From Onthophagus taurus (Eukaryota; Arthropoda; Insecta; Coleoptera; Scarabaeidae), in the NCBI RefSeq assembly GCF_036711975.1, contig NC_091966.1, positions 8,625,501-8,689,500 of the forward strand: a stretch of 64,000 nt of DNA. The letters run 5' to 3'. The position numbers and the translations under genes are program-made. The notes under the pieces are model-generated. The model did not search any database. It was not told the DNA's origin and saw only the letters and a program-made list of their open reading frames with translations. Positions 1 to 11,157 of this stretch are shown piece after piece. The stretch's first letter is position 1. Each line of letters opens with the position of its first letter.

Positions 1-843
1 CTAGCAATGACTGAGTTAGGGTTTGGCACACTGCATTCGTTCACTTGAAAGCGAACGGCAGTAATTTGAAATTAAGAATAAAAATAGATTGAAAGAAAAC
101 GAAATTTCACTGCTAAAGAATAAGTTTGCTTTATTTTTGAACAAGAACGTATTATATTATATATATAAAAAAAAACAACTGACAAAGATTTTAAAAAGTA
201 AAAATTACATGACATAAGCTATTCAACAACATCATTACGGAATTTGCCGAGGTGGTTAGCAGGTTCAATGAGAAATCGGAAGTTTAAGATTTTAATAACG
301 CTTACCCGTTTGTTAAAGTAAAATATTCATCGAAGAAAGAGAATCCAATTCAACGAATTTTATAACTAAATTGCTATAAGTTCAAATCGCACGACTCGAA
401 TTTAAAAACACAACAAAAACTTTAATTTCCCGGTTTCGCCCGATGCTTTTCTGTCCCAATCCCGTAACCGACTCCCCGATTTTTTCTTCATTTCTTCCCT
501 GCTCCATCTACTCTAACTGCCACCTCGGCACATTCCTGCCAGAACCGCCTACGTAGTATTTAGTCTGGACCCTCGGTTCTCAAGACGCAACTTCGTAATT
601 AAATTACAAAGTTCTGCCTGTATTGCGTTTTATTATTTTTTTTAATCGCTTTCGAATCCCAAAATGCGGTTTGTTACATCTCCAAATGATACATTTCTTA
701 AACATAAAAATAAATTACAATTTTTTTAGAGTTTATAACAATTATTACTGATTTATTATTGAGGTAATGATTCATTATTAATTATTCATTATTAATAATT
801 AAGGTTTTTTTTACATTTTCATAAAAAGTTAATTATTAATTAA
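1..843. other. Flank downstream of KIF12, no gene seen
   Basis: AT-rich sequence between the window edge and the stop codon of the kinesin gene. It includes the kinesin 3' UTR, since the kinesin runs on the minus strand, and a more C-rich stretch around 420-600. I find no ORF with family resemblance, no RNA gene and no inverted termini. Confidence 0.5.
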
Positions 844-3531
844 TTAATTATTAATATAACTCCCAAACAAATCAGGATTTTTCTGTTGAAGTCGTTTCAA
901 CGAAATTTCAGGTAAACTTGAAACGCTTCCCGATGACTCGGACGATTTCGAATTTAATTTCAATTTTGGAATTTCTATCCTTCGTTTATTCAATTCTTTT
1001 TCTACTGCAGGAGGTAGTAATTCATTATTATCCTAAAATATTATTTAGAATAATTCATTTATGTCAATTAATTAAAGTTGTTTTTTACCTTTTTCATTTC
1101 TTCCGGATTAGTCCAAATGTCTCTATTTTTAAACGCCAAAGAATATTCATCATCATTCAACGTTAAAAGATCATTTGCTGACATAACAGGTCTCACCGCG
1201 ATATTCGGCGATCTTACTGTGACTCTCTGTGCTTCTTCGAGATTTCGAACCAATTTTTCGTTTTCTCTACTTAACAATTCTTGGTCCCTCAACATTTGAT
1301 CTTTTAAATAAAATAATTGGGCGTTGTCGTTTTTTAAATTTTCGTTTTCTTCCGCGTACACTTGCACTAATTGGATTAATTCTTTGTTGTCCATATGGAC
1401 TATATCATCAACGTTTAATTTTGGTACGTTTGAATTAACATCTTTTGAAACTAAAATATTTTTTTTTAAGTATTTTTTGTGATAATTTTAAAGACTTACT
1501 TAAAGTAAAATCTGATAAAGGTACTGTTGATAAAGCGTTTCTTAAATGCTCGTTTTCTAATTCTAAATTTTCCACGGTTTGTTTTAGCGATAAAATTAAA
1601 GCTTCTCTTGGATCCATCATAACGACCGGTTTTAATTTAATCTTTTTCGCTCGGCTTGCGTATCTCAAAGTGTTTAAAGTTTCGTTTAAATTTGAACGAG
1701 CCGGAGATATACAGGCTATCATTAAAGTGACGCCGTTTCCCGCCAAAGAATCTGCTAATAACTTTGTTAATTTTGAGTCTCTGTAAGGGATGTAGTTATT
1801 TTTTTTCTTTGTATCGCTTAACGTTGATATGCAATAACCTTAAATATAATCAAAAATTTTAAATTGAGTAATCACTTGATTTGCTTTTTACCTAAAACCA
1901 TAAGGCTTTTATTTATATTATTCGCTTCTTCTAAAGTTTTTCCGGCGCTTTGCGTCTTCTTCGTCATTTCGCTCCCCGCTAAATCCACAAAATTTATTTT
2001 ACCTGATCTTGATATAAAAACACCTCCTTCTGCTGGTTGTTCAGACGTTATATACACAGTTAAAATTGTATGACTTCGACTGTAAATAAATTATTTATTT
2101 AAAAATAAAGTTGTAAAAGAAAGTTTTACCTTGAAAAGTCATTCATGTTATGATAACCCATCGATCGATTACGAATCCCTTCTTCTAAAACCCCAATCAA
2201 ATCGTCCAACTCCTCACAATCGACCATAAATAGATTCTCGACGAAAAAGCCGCGATTTTTTTTGCTCCATCGAACAGCCAAAGGTTTTCTTCGAATAGCC
2301 GGGTTTAATAAATCGATAACCTTTTCATTGTAAATCTCCAAAAAACTTGCTTTCAATATAAAATTGAAGTTGTTTCTTTTTTGGATTTCCTCAAATATGT
2401 GTAAAAAAGCTCGAAATATCAAACCGTGATGTTCACTGTATGGGGAAAGCTTCTTAAACTAAAATTCAAAAATAGCAAAAATCCAAAAAACAACATTTTA
2501 GATTACTAATTTAGGTGGTCCAGTTAACGTGTGAGTTTTCCCACTTCCAGTTTGTCCATAACAAAAAATTGTGCACCGAAATCCTTCAATAGCCATTTCA
2601 ATCAATCGCTTAACCCCCGAATATTGCAAAACATCTTCTTGCGTAGCCGTTGGTTCAAAAACGGTGTTATAGCTAAAAATTTTCGGTTTATTCCCGAAAT
2701 TTTCGATCATAATTTGGCCGTCAGGGAGAAGTTGTACGATCGATGGATCTCGAACTCTCTTCTCTTTCTCGCTTAGAGGTCGTACCCTGTAAATAATATA
2801 TTAAAGGAATATCTCCTAGAAGACATTCTAGAATTAAAACGTTTCTACGATCTAATAAGGTCAACTGTCTGTTAAAAGTGGGCGCGTTAATATTTAATTC
2901 GAAAAGTTGGAAAAAAAGGTCACCTTACTACCACGTTTATGTTACCGTCTTCTTCGCCTGCGTCACTTAACACTTTTCGCAGTTTTTCATCCAAATCTAA
3001 ACACTCCAAACTTCCACTTCTATAATAAAAAGTTCTTTTTAAGTATTCTTTTAATAACTTAAAGTTATTAATTTTAAAACGTTTTATGAAAGAAAAGAAA
3101 AAAAGGGGTTGTTTAAAAACTATTGAAATCTATATGGTGTAAGTAATGTATTTGTCAAGTACTACACCATTACAATTATTAATCTTATGTCTAAATTTAC
3201 GGTCAAGGTAAACATCGAATCCATTGATTTATGATTATGTCGGTATCTGTACATCGCGCGTGCATACACTTTATAAAAGTTTCATTAAGTTAAACGGGCA
3301 GTTTTCAGCGCTCAATTGACGTCATTTTCAAAGAAAAAAAAATTCCATGATAAAAAAAAATAATCAAAATATTAATTCAATTTTGAAATCTCTTTACCTA
3401 CTGCTTGTAGAAATACTCGAAGCATTTTCTGGAGTTCGATTACTTTTCCCGCCAAAAGAATAAATCGAATTGTTGGGACTTCCCACCAAACTTCGACTGA
3501 TGGTCTTTCCAAAGTAATTTCTACGCGACAT
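844..3531 (-). CDS. KIF12: KIF12-type kinesin motor protein (Klp54D-like), 8 exons
   Basis: Microtubule motor ATPase of the kinesin superfamily. Exons, in transcription order: 3531-3398, 3019-2924, 2786-2507, 2458-2130, 2079-1892, 1838-1500, 1450-1089, 1032-844. They total 1917 nt (638 aa) with GT-AG introns and consistent phases. The motor begins near residue 72 (INVVVRVRPL). The P-loop GQTGSGKT is at about 154-161, switch I SSRSH at about 279-283 and switch II DLAGSE at about 312-317. The end of the motor ([13 protein letters not shown]) is followed by [12 protein letters not shown] and a charged, probably coiled-coil segment. That motor end and the short tail match the KIF12/Klp54D family rather than long-stalk kinesins. 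The start codon at 3531 opens a Ser-rich leader in frame with the motor; it is inferred from phase, not from homology. All nucleotide-binding motifs are intact, so the gene looks functional. Confidence 0.9.
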
Positions 3532-3899
3532 CGCGACTTTTTTTTCACTAACAATTTAAAAAAAATTTTTTTCAACACCAACCTCAACAGTAGTCGACGA
3601 GGTACTGAATAAACGCCCGCGTAAATCGTCGCCTCGTTGTCTTTCACCCTGTTTGCTTTCCAGACTCGTTACCATAGGACAATGTTTAATACAAACCCTT
3701 TTTCCATACGTGTTAAATGAGTCGCGTCCTTATATATCAAGCCATCAGTTTTGAAAACATGCGTAAATATAATGTGACGGTGAAAAAACAGTCTTTTTTT
3801 CTAGGAATTGATGGCTATCTTTTTATTTAGTAAAGTAGGGTTTTCATTTTATGGGTGTTGAAAGAATATTAATAATGATTTGAAAATTGATGTTTTTAA
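3532..3899. other. Upstream flank of KIF12
   Basis: This should contain the 5' UTR and promoter of the minus-strand kinesin. I see no clear TATA box and no other feature. Confidence 0.4.
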
Positions 3900-5330
3900 A
3901 ACATTTCAATTTTAGTCAGTCACTTTAGTTTTAATGTCCACGTTTCCAATGTATGCGTGGTGTTTGGAAAAATTAATGACTTAGCAAGCAACCCCTTGGT
4001 ATTACTACTAATAGCTCGGTCTTTCCAAATTTTGGATAATTTTATCATGGCTACTCTAGCCATAGCTATGCGTGTTTTCATTTTTTCACCGCAACCACCG
4101 GTGTTAGATATAAGAGTACCTAGGTACACGAATTGGTCAACTAACTCATACTTCGCAACATCGTTATTTCCGAGATAGCTATCTGTTGCCATTACTTTAG
4201 TTTTTAACTTAGCCATGCGTTGAGGTCGTGCGATTGCTGCTTGCTGCGTGTCATTTTCATACCTCAAGTTGCTAAATTTCTTCCCACCAACCGAGACGCC
4301 GCCGTTCCAATTAAATAATTATATTTGTTCTCGTACACGTTTACCCGGCATAAATCCACTTTGTTCTTCCGATATCTGTAGAAATAAAATTGCTTTTAGT
4401 ATTTCATTGATTATGTGCAATAATATCTTGCTTGCAATCAGTGCAAGAAATGGAACTTTGACCTCCCATGGCTTTGAAGATCTCTGCAGGAATTCCATCT
4501 ATTCCGGATGAATTGTAATTTTTTATGTGCTGTATGGCTCTTTTCCTTCCGTTTTCAATTTTGTTCAATTTTGGAAACGCTTCCCCCAAACCTCTGTCAT
4601 ATCATCTGCATCAATTACTGTATTTCCATATTTGTTGTTTATTATTTGGGTACGAGACTTAAACTCTTTTGCAAGGAACTTAACTTTTCTGTACAAATCG
4701 TGTGATTCATTTTGTTGGGATTATTGTTATATTTCTTCGCAAATTCTTCTTACGTAATGATTGTGGTTTATTCTGTGCATTCTTTCTTTGGCCTGCAGGT
4801 TTGACATAATGAATCCTAAGCCTGATTTTTTTTTATTTTCTAATGCTCTTGATTCTGCTGCTTATTTTATCTAAGTTCTGATAATGTAATTGTATTCCAT
4901 AATGTGTCTTCAAAGAATTTCGATTATTATATTGTTTCCAGCTAATTTTGCAGCTGCTACATCGCTGGCGCATTCATTCTTTTGTTTTTACTTCGCTTCT
5001 TGACTATTTGTAGTTTTAGAGCTAAAGTTGTTAGTAGAAGATTATGGTCCGCATCGCATACTACACCTGGTCTTGTGTTAGTATGTCTTATTGTTCTCCA
5101 TCTACTTTGTCCATGTTGATAATCGTCGTGGGTGGTGCTTGAACAGTGTATCAGCTATTACAAAGTAGTTCCAAGACCGTGTTGTTCGATAATGTTGCGA
5201 ATGTGACTCATCTTTTATGTTTGAAACTTTTGCATGAAAATCGCCGGTCATTAGAAAAATGTCGTTGTTGGGTACATGATTGATTGTTTATTCGAGCTTT
5301 AAATATGTTGGTAATACCGACGAAAATATC
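3900..5330 (-). pseudogene. Decayed non-LTR retrotransposon (endonuclease and RT pieces)
   Basis: Read on the minus strand, 5' to 3', this holds pieces of one LINE polyprotein. An endonuclease end with CDADHNLLLTT lies near 5020-5070. The start of the RT domain (NYNSSGIDGIPAEIFK) is near 4500. An RT thumb/C-terminal piece lies at 4267-3920, with FVYLGTLISNTGG and KLSKIWKDR followed by LETWTLK. Frames shift between the pieces and stops interrupt them, so it cannot encode an active protein. The order and spacing indicate one old insertion. The clade is uncertain; the thumb motifs resemble insect proteins annotated as endonuclease-reverse transcriptase. Confidence 0.7.
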
Positions 5331-5384
5331 ACCGTAGACAAGTAATTGGTGGAAAGTGAAATGGAATATATTTACATAGTCAAG

Positions 5385-5765
5385 ATGGGCAAAGAAAATC
5401 AGTCAGCTAAGAAAAAACGCATAATACAACTGACATGGGCAGCCTTTAGCAAATTAAAACACATGCTGAGAACCGGAGACATGACTCATGCGTACTACCA
5501 TTGGCGACCTATGAATTGAAAACCATGGCGATGACAAAAAATAGTGCAAACCAATTGAAAATCATGCTTTAAAGATATCATGCTTAAAAGATAGAAGCAG
5601 AAATAAGACATAATTGCAAGACCACTTTAGATGGACAGCGAGGATAACGTGTTAGCGGCTAAGAACATCAAAACGCAGTACGGGCAGGCCTCCCAGAAGA
5701 TGGATTGATGATATAAAGAGAATTGTGGGAAGCAGACATATTGTGACATAACTCGGTTTTGAAGG
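5385..5765 (+). pseudogene. LINE C-terminal fragment, opposite strand to its neighbour
   Basis: Short pieces in shifting frames read like the end of a LINE RT: QLTWAAFSKLKHMLR near 5420-5475, then a block resembling STGRPPRRWIDDIKRIVGS near 5675-5735. The same family, better preserved, appears on the minus strand at 47.3-48.1 kb (LVWAAYGKLRDIFKRK). Several stops interrupt it. Confidence 0.55.
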
Positions 5766-6100
5766 TTTACTTTACTATAATTAAACAGTAAAATCGTTGG
5801 AGTATAAGAACACATAGTTTTATTTCACTCCTTTTACAATTCCTGTGTGGGCATACTGGCTTATAAATTATAAAATGTACTATTAAAAGACGCATCAATA
5901 AGCAATCCTTCCACCGGCGTCCGATGTCCGATAGTTCGAGCGATAAACAATATCCATTTCTTTGTTTCCCTTGCCCTTCCTTATACTTCGCCTTTGCCTT
6001 GTTCTTCGAGACTTCTTTCTTTTAAGAGGAAATAATAACCGCTTGTTGCTAAAACATATTTCTTTCCTTGATCGAACTTCTATACTTATGTACTTTATAA

Positions 6101-7413
6101 TAGTGATGGAACGGATAGTGATTTTGCGACAAGACGGATATCCTCTTCGTCCGATTTTCCGGTTATCCGGCATATCTATCCGGCCATTATGGTTCTAATT
6201 TCTGGTACATTTCTGAAGTGATACCATACATTGCAACATCATTGCGAAATTTGAATAAAAATGAAATTAATAAGAAAGCTGATAAGATATGTCAACTTAT
6301 TTAGATCCAAGATACAACATGAGCTTTTTTGATGCTGATTTAACTAACGAAGCAACTCTAAAAATGAGATACTTTAATTAATAATATATCCCCACATCCT
6401 TCAAGAAATGAATTTTATAGCGAATTTTGAATATTATCGATGAAAATTGCAACATCGAAAATTTTATCACAACTTCAAACATTGTTTTCTCAAAAACTAA
6501 AAGTTATTTTTCAAAACGGGTTGGTTCATTGGAAAGAGGACACTCTTATTAACACTTTCGGAAATTTTCATGCTCGTAATCCAAGAACTGGAATTTATAC
6601 GAATTTTTAAGACTTAATCGGCGAAAATAGAAAAATTCGAAAAAAGTGTCGATCATTTCAAAAATTTATTTCGCAAGAACTGAAAGTGATTTTTCAAAAC
6701 GGCTTGTTGCATTAAAAAGAGGATACTTTAATTAATAATAGGTGATATTTCCACAAGGATCCTTCAAGAAATTAATTTTATAGCGAATTTTGAAAATTAT
6801 CGATAAAAATTACAATATCGAAAATTTTGTAAAACTTCAAATATTGTTTTCTCAAAAACTAAAAGTTATTTTTCAAAACAGGTTGGTTCATTGGAAAGAG
6901 GATACTCTTATTAACACTTTGGGAAATTTTCATACTCATATTCCAAGAAGTGAATTTTATGCGAAAATAGAAAAATACGAAAAAATGGTCGATCATTTCA
7001 AAAATTTATTTCGCAAGAACTAAAAGTGATTTTTCAAAACAGCTTGTTGCATTAAAAAGAGGATACTTTAATTAATAATCGAAAGTGGTAATAGCGACAA
7101 TTCCGTTAGTAATGAATATGATGATGAATTACAAACGAAGAGAAGGAAACTAGACAAAACTGCAACAAGAGATTTTATATATCGTATTCGGATTGTTACA
7201 ATGAGGTTGCTAAAGACAAACCTGATTGTATTGGGGTTGAACTTGATTAATCTGCAGTGTTCAACACGCAAAAGAGATACTAATTCCTGTGAATGGTGGA
7301 GTACTAAGTAATAGGTTTTTAATCGGCCAAAGCCAAATATTTAGTAACTATCCGGTATCCAGTCGGATTTCAAACAATGGCCGGATAGTTGCCGGATATC
7401 CGTTCCACCACTA
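6101..7413. mobile_element. Non-autonomous hAT transposon with TIRs and 8-bp TSD
   Basis: The left end TAGTGATGGAACGGATA is mirrored on the right by TATCCGTTCCACCACTA, one mismatch. Flanking octamers CTTTATAA (6093-6100) and GTTTATAA (7414-7421) match at 7 of 8, as expected for a hAT target duplication. A transposase remnant with YLDPRYNMSFF lies at about 6288-6381 (plus). A second piece near 7078-7300 contains KRRKLD followed, with a frame change, by RDTNSCEWW, also typical of hAT proteins. The rest of the coding region has been replaced by a repeat block, so the element cannot make transposase. Confidence 0.85.
6365..7075. repeat. Two 363-bp units, each of two ~180-bp half-units, inside the hAT element
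   Basis: The block starting AATTTTATAGCGAATTTTGA recurs with a 363-bp offset (near 6411 and 6774). Within each block a diverged half-unit recurs: the motif AAGT(T/G)ATTTTTCAAAAC starts near 6500, 6683, 6862 and 7023, spacings of about 183, 179 and 161. This is a satellite-like dimer organisation lying inside a transposon. Confidence 0.75.
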
Positions 7414-7421
7414 GTTTATAA

Positions 7422-7760
7422 TGTTTATAATGGATCCCGGCATTATTAATACACATAGATATATTTCTTTGTTTTAATTTTTTAAAGGTTTTAAAAGATA
7501 ATAAAAATAAATTTCACTTTGGACCAATTTTTTTTTATTTCAGATTCTAATAATAAATAGATTATAGACGTTAACAACTACAAAAGCGTATCCATTGCAA
7601 AAATATATATTTAAATATACGTATAAAGTGTTTTAAATATTTAAACAATGAAAATTAATTTCAACTAATTGACATCAAATTTGTTTTTGGAATTTTTTAA
7701 AACACTTTTTATAAAAGGAAGCTTTTTTATATTGTTGCTTTTCTTTTAAAATATATTTCT
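7422..7760. other. AT-rich gap, 3' flank of AnxB10
   Basis: No gene seen. It probably includes the annexin 3' UTR on the minus strand. Confidence 0.4.
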
Positions 7761-10700
7761 TTACTTAATAATAGCTAATAACGCTTTTTTATAATCACCA
7801 CCCGTTTCGCCCTGCTAAATTAAAAGAAAAAGTGATTAAAAATAATTTTAATTATTCAAAATTTACAAACCTCAACGTAGCTAGTTAAAGTTTTATTGTA
7901 TTGCCTCTCAAATTCTTCTTTGATTTGCTCCAAATCGATTTCTGATCGACTCACAATTATTCTAATCAAAGTTTTATCATCAGTACCTAAACCATGCATT
8001 GCTTTGTACAGTCTTTGAGCGAAATAAGCCGGTGGACTTTGAATACATTCAACTAAAAAAAAGTAAAACATAAGAAGAATTTAGTTACATCAAAAATATA
8101 TACCTATTGTTAACAAAGCATCCAAATAATCTCCATCTAATTCGTGTTTAAGCGCTTGTTCGATGGTATTTCCAGAAATATTTTTATACTCATCAAAAAT
8201 TAATCTAAGCTGTTTGAAATTTTCGTGCGCCAAAATCGCTGAAAAAGTACTTTCGTGAGTACCCCAACGACCTTCGCCGGCTTCGTACAAAGCTTGTGCT
8301 TTTTCTTTTGCCTCTTCCGCATTGATTATTTTCGAATCATCACGAGTTCCCGTTAAGATCAACGTTAAGAGTCTTCGCAATTCACCGCCGGTTTCACTGC
8401 ACATATGTTCAGTAAGAGGACGTTCATAGACTGAAATTTAAAAACGATCAACATAAAAAAAATTTAATGTTAAAATTATGGTACCGCTTTCGTATGTATC
8501 AACAATTTTACAAATCTCCCCATTTTCTCTACTGCAAATAATCTCAATTAAAGTTTCTTCATCCGTTCCTGCCCCATCCATAGCTCGATTAAGTTCACGA
8601 CATAAATATTCGGTAGGTGGCATTATTAGAGCGACTATGACGTCTTCAAAATGACCGCCAAGTTCACTTTTTAAATCATCGATTAAATCCTTTAAAACAA
8701 TATATTTAGAAAAATATATATACAGGTGTCCCGAAACTAAACGTCAAGCGGGCACCGGGTGAGAGGCGAACCCATACCTGTTCTGGTAAAAATAAGAAAA
8801 AAATTCTATGTATCTTAGTTAAGTGGTAATAGACATATTTTTGAAAATGTTAAAAATCGTTCCCGTACATCATATCTTTACGTACTACAGTCAGAAATGT
8901 TCGCAATTTAATAGTGATTTTTTTAATAATGTATTCCTCATGAACCATGCTACTATAGCAGTCACTAATCGAACAACAAAAGTCGTTAGTTTTGCAAGAA
9001 AAAGTATTAGTTTGATTGAGTTAAGGTTGAAAGAATTTATGTCTATTAAGTTTGACACACAATTTCTAAACAAAGGACTAGTACAACACCCTTGGCTAGT
9101 TATTTTAAAAGATGGCCTGTTTAGTCAAGATTCCAAAATGGTATAACACTTACCATTTTTCTTTTCCTAAAAAATATTATTGCCTGTTTTTGCCAAAAAC
9201 GCGTTATTTAAAAAATTCATACTTTCGTATGTTATTTGTATTTCCTCCAAAATGATTTAACAACATTGTTAGATGTGCCACTCAATATCTACAGAGAAAT
9301 GTGGTTTCAACAAGATGGTTGCCCAGCTCATTATGCTTGTCCTGTACGGGATTGCAAACAGATTACCCAGAAAGATGGATTGGGCGTCGTGGTTCGATTA
9401 CGTGGCCTCCTCATTCTCTGGGTCTAAATCTAAATAATTGATTTTCTTATTAGGATTACATGAAAGAAACGGTGTATTAAAAACCGATTGAAAATCTTGC
9501 CGAACTGCATCACAATATTTATACAGCAGCAGAAGAAATAAATGCAAAGAGATTTGCACAACTAGTAAAAAGATCTTTTATGTGACGATGCAGAGCTTGT
9601 ATTAGTGCCGACTGCAAATAATTTGAGCATTTGCCTTAGTTTTAAGAAAATAATGCTATAAAATTAATAATAAATAAATTTGTTTGTTTAATTTTGTTTT
9701 TAGGTTAACCTTGTTTGAAAGAGACTTTTTGCAAGACATAAGGGCAACCATCTTGTTGAAACCACATTTTGTAGTTCGTAGATATTGACTGGCACATCTT
9801 CTAACAAAGTTAAGAGGAAATAAAAAGTAAATACAAATAACATACAAAAGTAACACATACAAAGTGAATTTTTTAAATAACGTGTTTTTTGCAGAAAAAC
9901 AGGCAATAATATTTTTTATGATAAGAAAAATGGCAAGTGTTGTACCATTTTGGAACCTTGACTAAACAGGCCATCTTTTAAAATTACTTGCCAAGGGTGT
10001 TGTACTACTCCTTTTTTTAGAAATCGTGTGTCAATCTTGATAGACATAAATTCTTTCAACCTTAACTCAATCAAATTAATATATTTTTTTGCAAAACTAA
10101 CGATTTTTGTTGTTTGATTTGTGGCTTCTACAGTAGCATGCTTCATAAGGAATACATTATTATAATAATCACTATTAAATTGCGAACATTTCTGACCGTA
10201 GTACCTAAAGATATTATGTACAGGCCGATTTTTAACGTTTTCAAAAATATGTCTATTGCTACTTAACTAAGAGACATGGAATTTTTTTCTCATTTTTACT
10301 AGAACAGGTATGGGTTGGCCTCTCGCCCGGTGCCCGCTTGACGTTGAGTTTCGGGACAGCCTGTATGTACAGTAAAACTTCGATATAACGGATTAATATG
10401 GGGAAGGGAGTGTCCGTTATAGTCAAAAGTCTGTTATTTGAAAAAATTTTAATTTGCAATTTAAACTGTTTGAATGAATAATTTTAATACACACAAATTC
10501 GAACAGCTATCCACATCGTTGCGTTCTTTATTAGTTAGTTCTACTAGAACTTAGATACATACTTCGAACTACAAACAATGGGGTTTGAGCAACGTGCGGC
10601 TAAATCCGAATGTTTCTAGTTCTAGGTCTAGTGTTAGTTGTAGTTTTGCACTAGCTCTATCACTAGAACTAACACAAGACCTAGAACTAGATTCATTCGG

Positions 10701-11157
10701 GTATAGGTGTCTGGAGAAACGTGTGGCTAAATCCGAATGTTTCTTGTTTTAGACGCACGGCATGTATAGTCAACTCGGGGAATACCCCAACTTTACCTAT
10801 GAACATGGAATACAGCAACTTGCAGAATACCCCGAGTTGAATTCTATCTATGAGCGCTAACATTTATATTTAAATATACTGATGTATTAAGTAGATAATA
10901 ATAACAGTATGACTCAAAAATATTTTGGCCATTATATCAGAGGTCCGTTATATTGAGGTTTCACTTTTAATACAAAAATTTACCCTTTCCAAATCATTTT
11001 TAAAATAATTAGCGATAGCTTGACGTTGATTATTAGTTCTAGTGGTTAAAATATCAATAATTATATCTTCATCAGTTCCGAAACCCTTCATGGCTTCTCT
11101 TAATGTTGTTGCATCTTCGGCGACGTTAAAATTTGATTTTGCAGTTATTGTTGCCAT
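7761..11157 (-). CDS. AnxB10: Annexin B10, calcium-dependent phospholipid-binding protein, 5 exons
   Basis: Cytosolic annexin that binds acidic membranes in the presence of calcium. Exons: 11157-10984, 8689-8485, 8430-8104, 8052-7871, 7814-7761. They total 942 nt (313 aa), in phase. Four annexin repeats are present. The type II calcium loops read MKGFGTDE (residues 23-30), MDGAGTDE in repeat 2, a diverged GEGRWGTHE in repeat 3, and MHGLGTDD in repeat 4. Sequence such as MCSETGG and [17 protein letters not shown] agrees with fly AnxB10, and the length is close to the usual ~320 aa. Intron 1 (2.3 kb) is large only because of two inserted elements. The last intron ends TAGCAG, so an acceptor three bases further on could drop one Gln codon. 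The gene appears intact. Confidence 0.93.
8723..10363. mobile_element. Large palindromic Tc1/mariner-like element in AnxB10 intron 1
   Basis: The element is flanked by TA on both sides. It begins CAGGTGTCCCGAAACT and ends AGTTTCGGGACAGCCTG. The homology of the two arms continues inward for about 500 bp: coding remnants at 8823-9146 (plus) and 10146-9916 (minus) are copies of the same sequence ([24 protein letters not shown]). A transposase DDE remnant with [13 protein letters not shown] at about 9300 (plus) has a broken inverted partner near 9765-9720. Only the left copy continues into [19 protein letters not shown]. It therefore looks like two copies joined head to head, with the 5' end at both termini, and it encodes no intact protein. 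Confidence 0.75.
10370..10968. mobile_element. Pogo-like MITE, copy 1
   Basis: Left end CAGTAAAACTTCGATATAAC directly after TA. The degraded right end is near 10945-10968, with TCCGTTATATTGAGGTTTCA. It shares GGGGAAGGGAGTGTCCGTTATAG with the other three copies in short blocks. The interior has CTAGTTCTAG/CTAGTGTTAG-type inverted repeats at 10610-10750. The CAGTAAAACCTCG-type terminus and TA target suit pogo/Tigger elements. There is no coding capacity. It lies 6 bp from the palindromic element and about 16 bp inside the AnxB10 exon 1 donor. Confidence 0.75.

Noticed and set aside
241-300. tRNA-like phrase GGTTAGCAGGTTCAATGAG
   Set aside because: No cloverleaf could be built around it; no acceptor or D-arm pairing.
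3372-3647. 91-codon minus-strand ORF upstream of the kinesin motor
   Set aside because: It is in a different frame from the kinesin first exon; the frame starting at 3531 splices in phase to the motor, this one does not.
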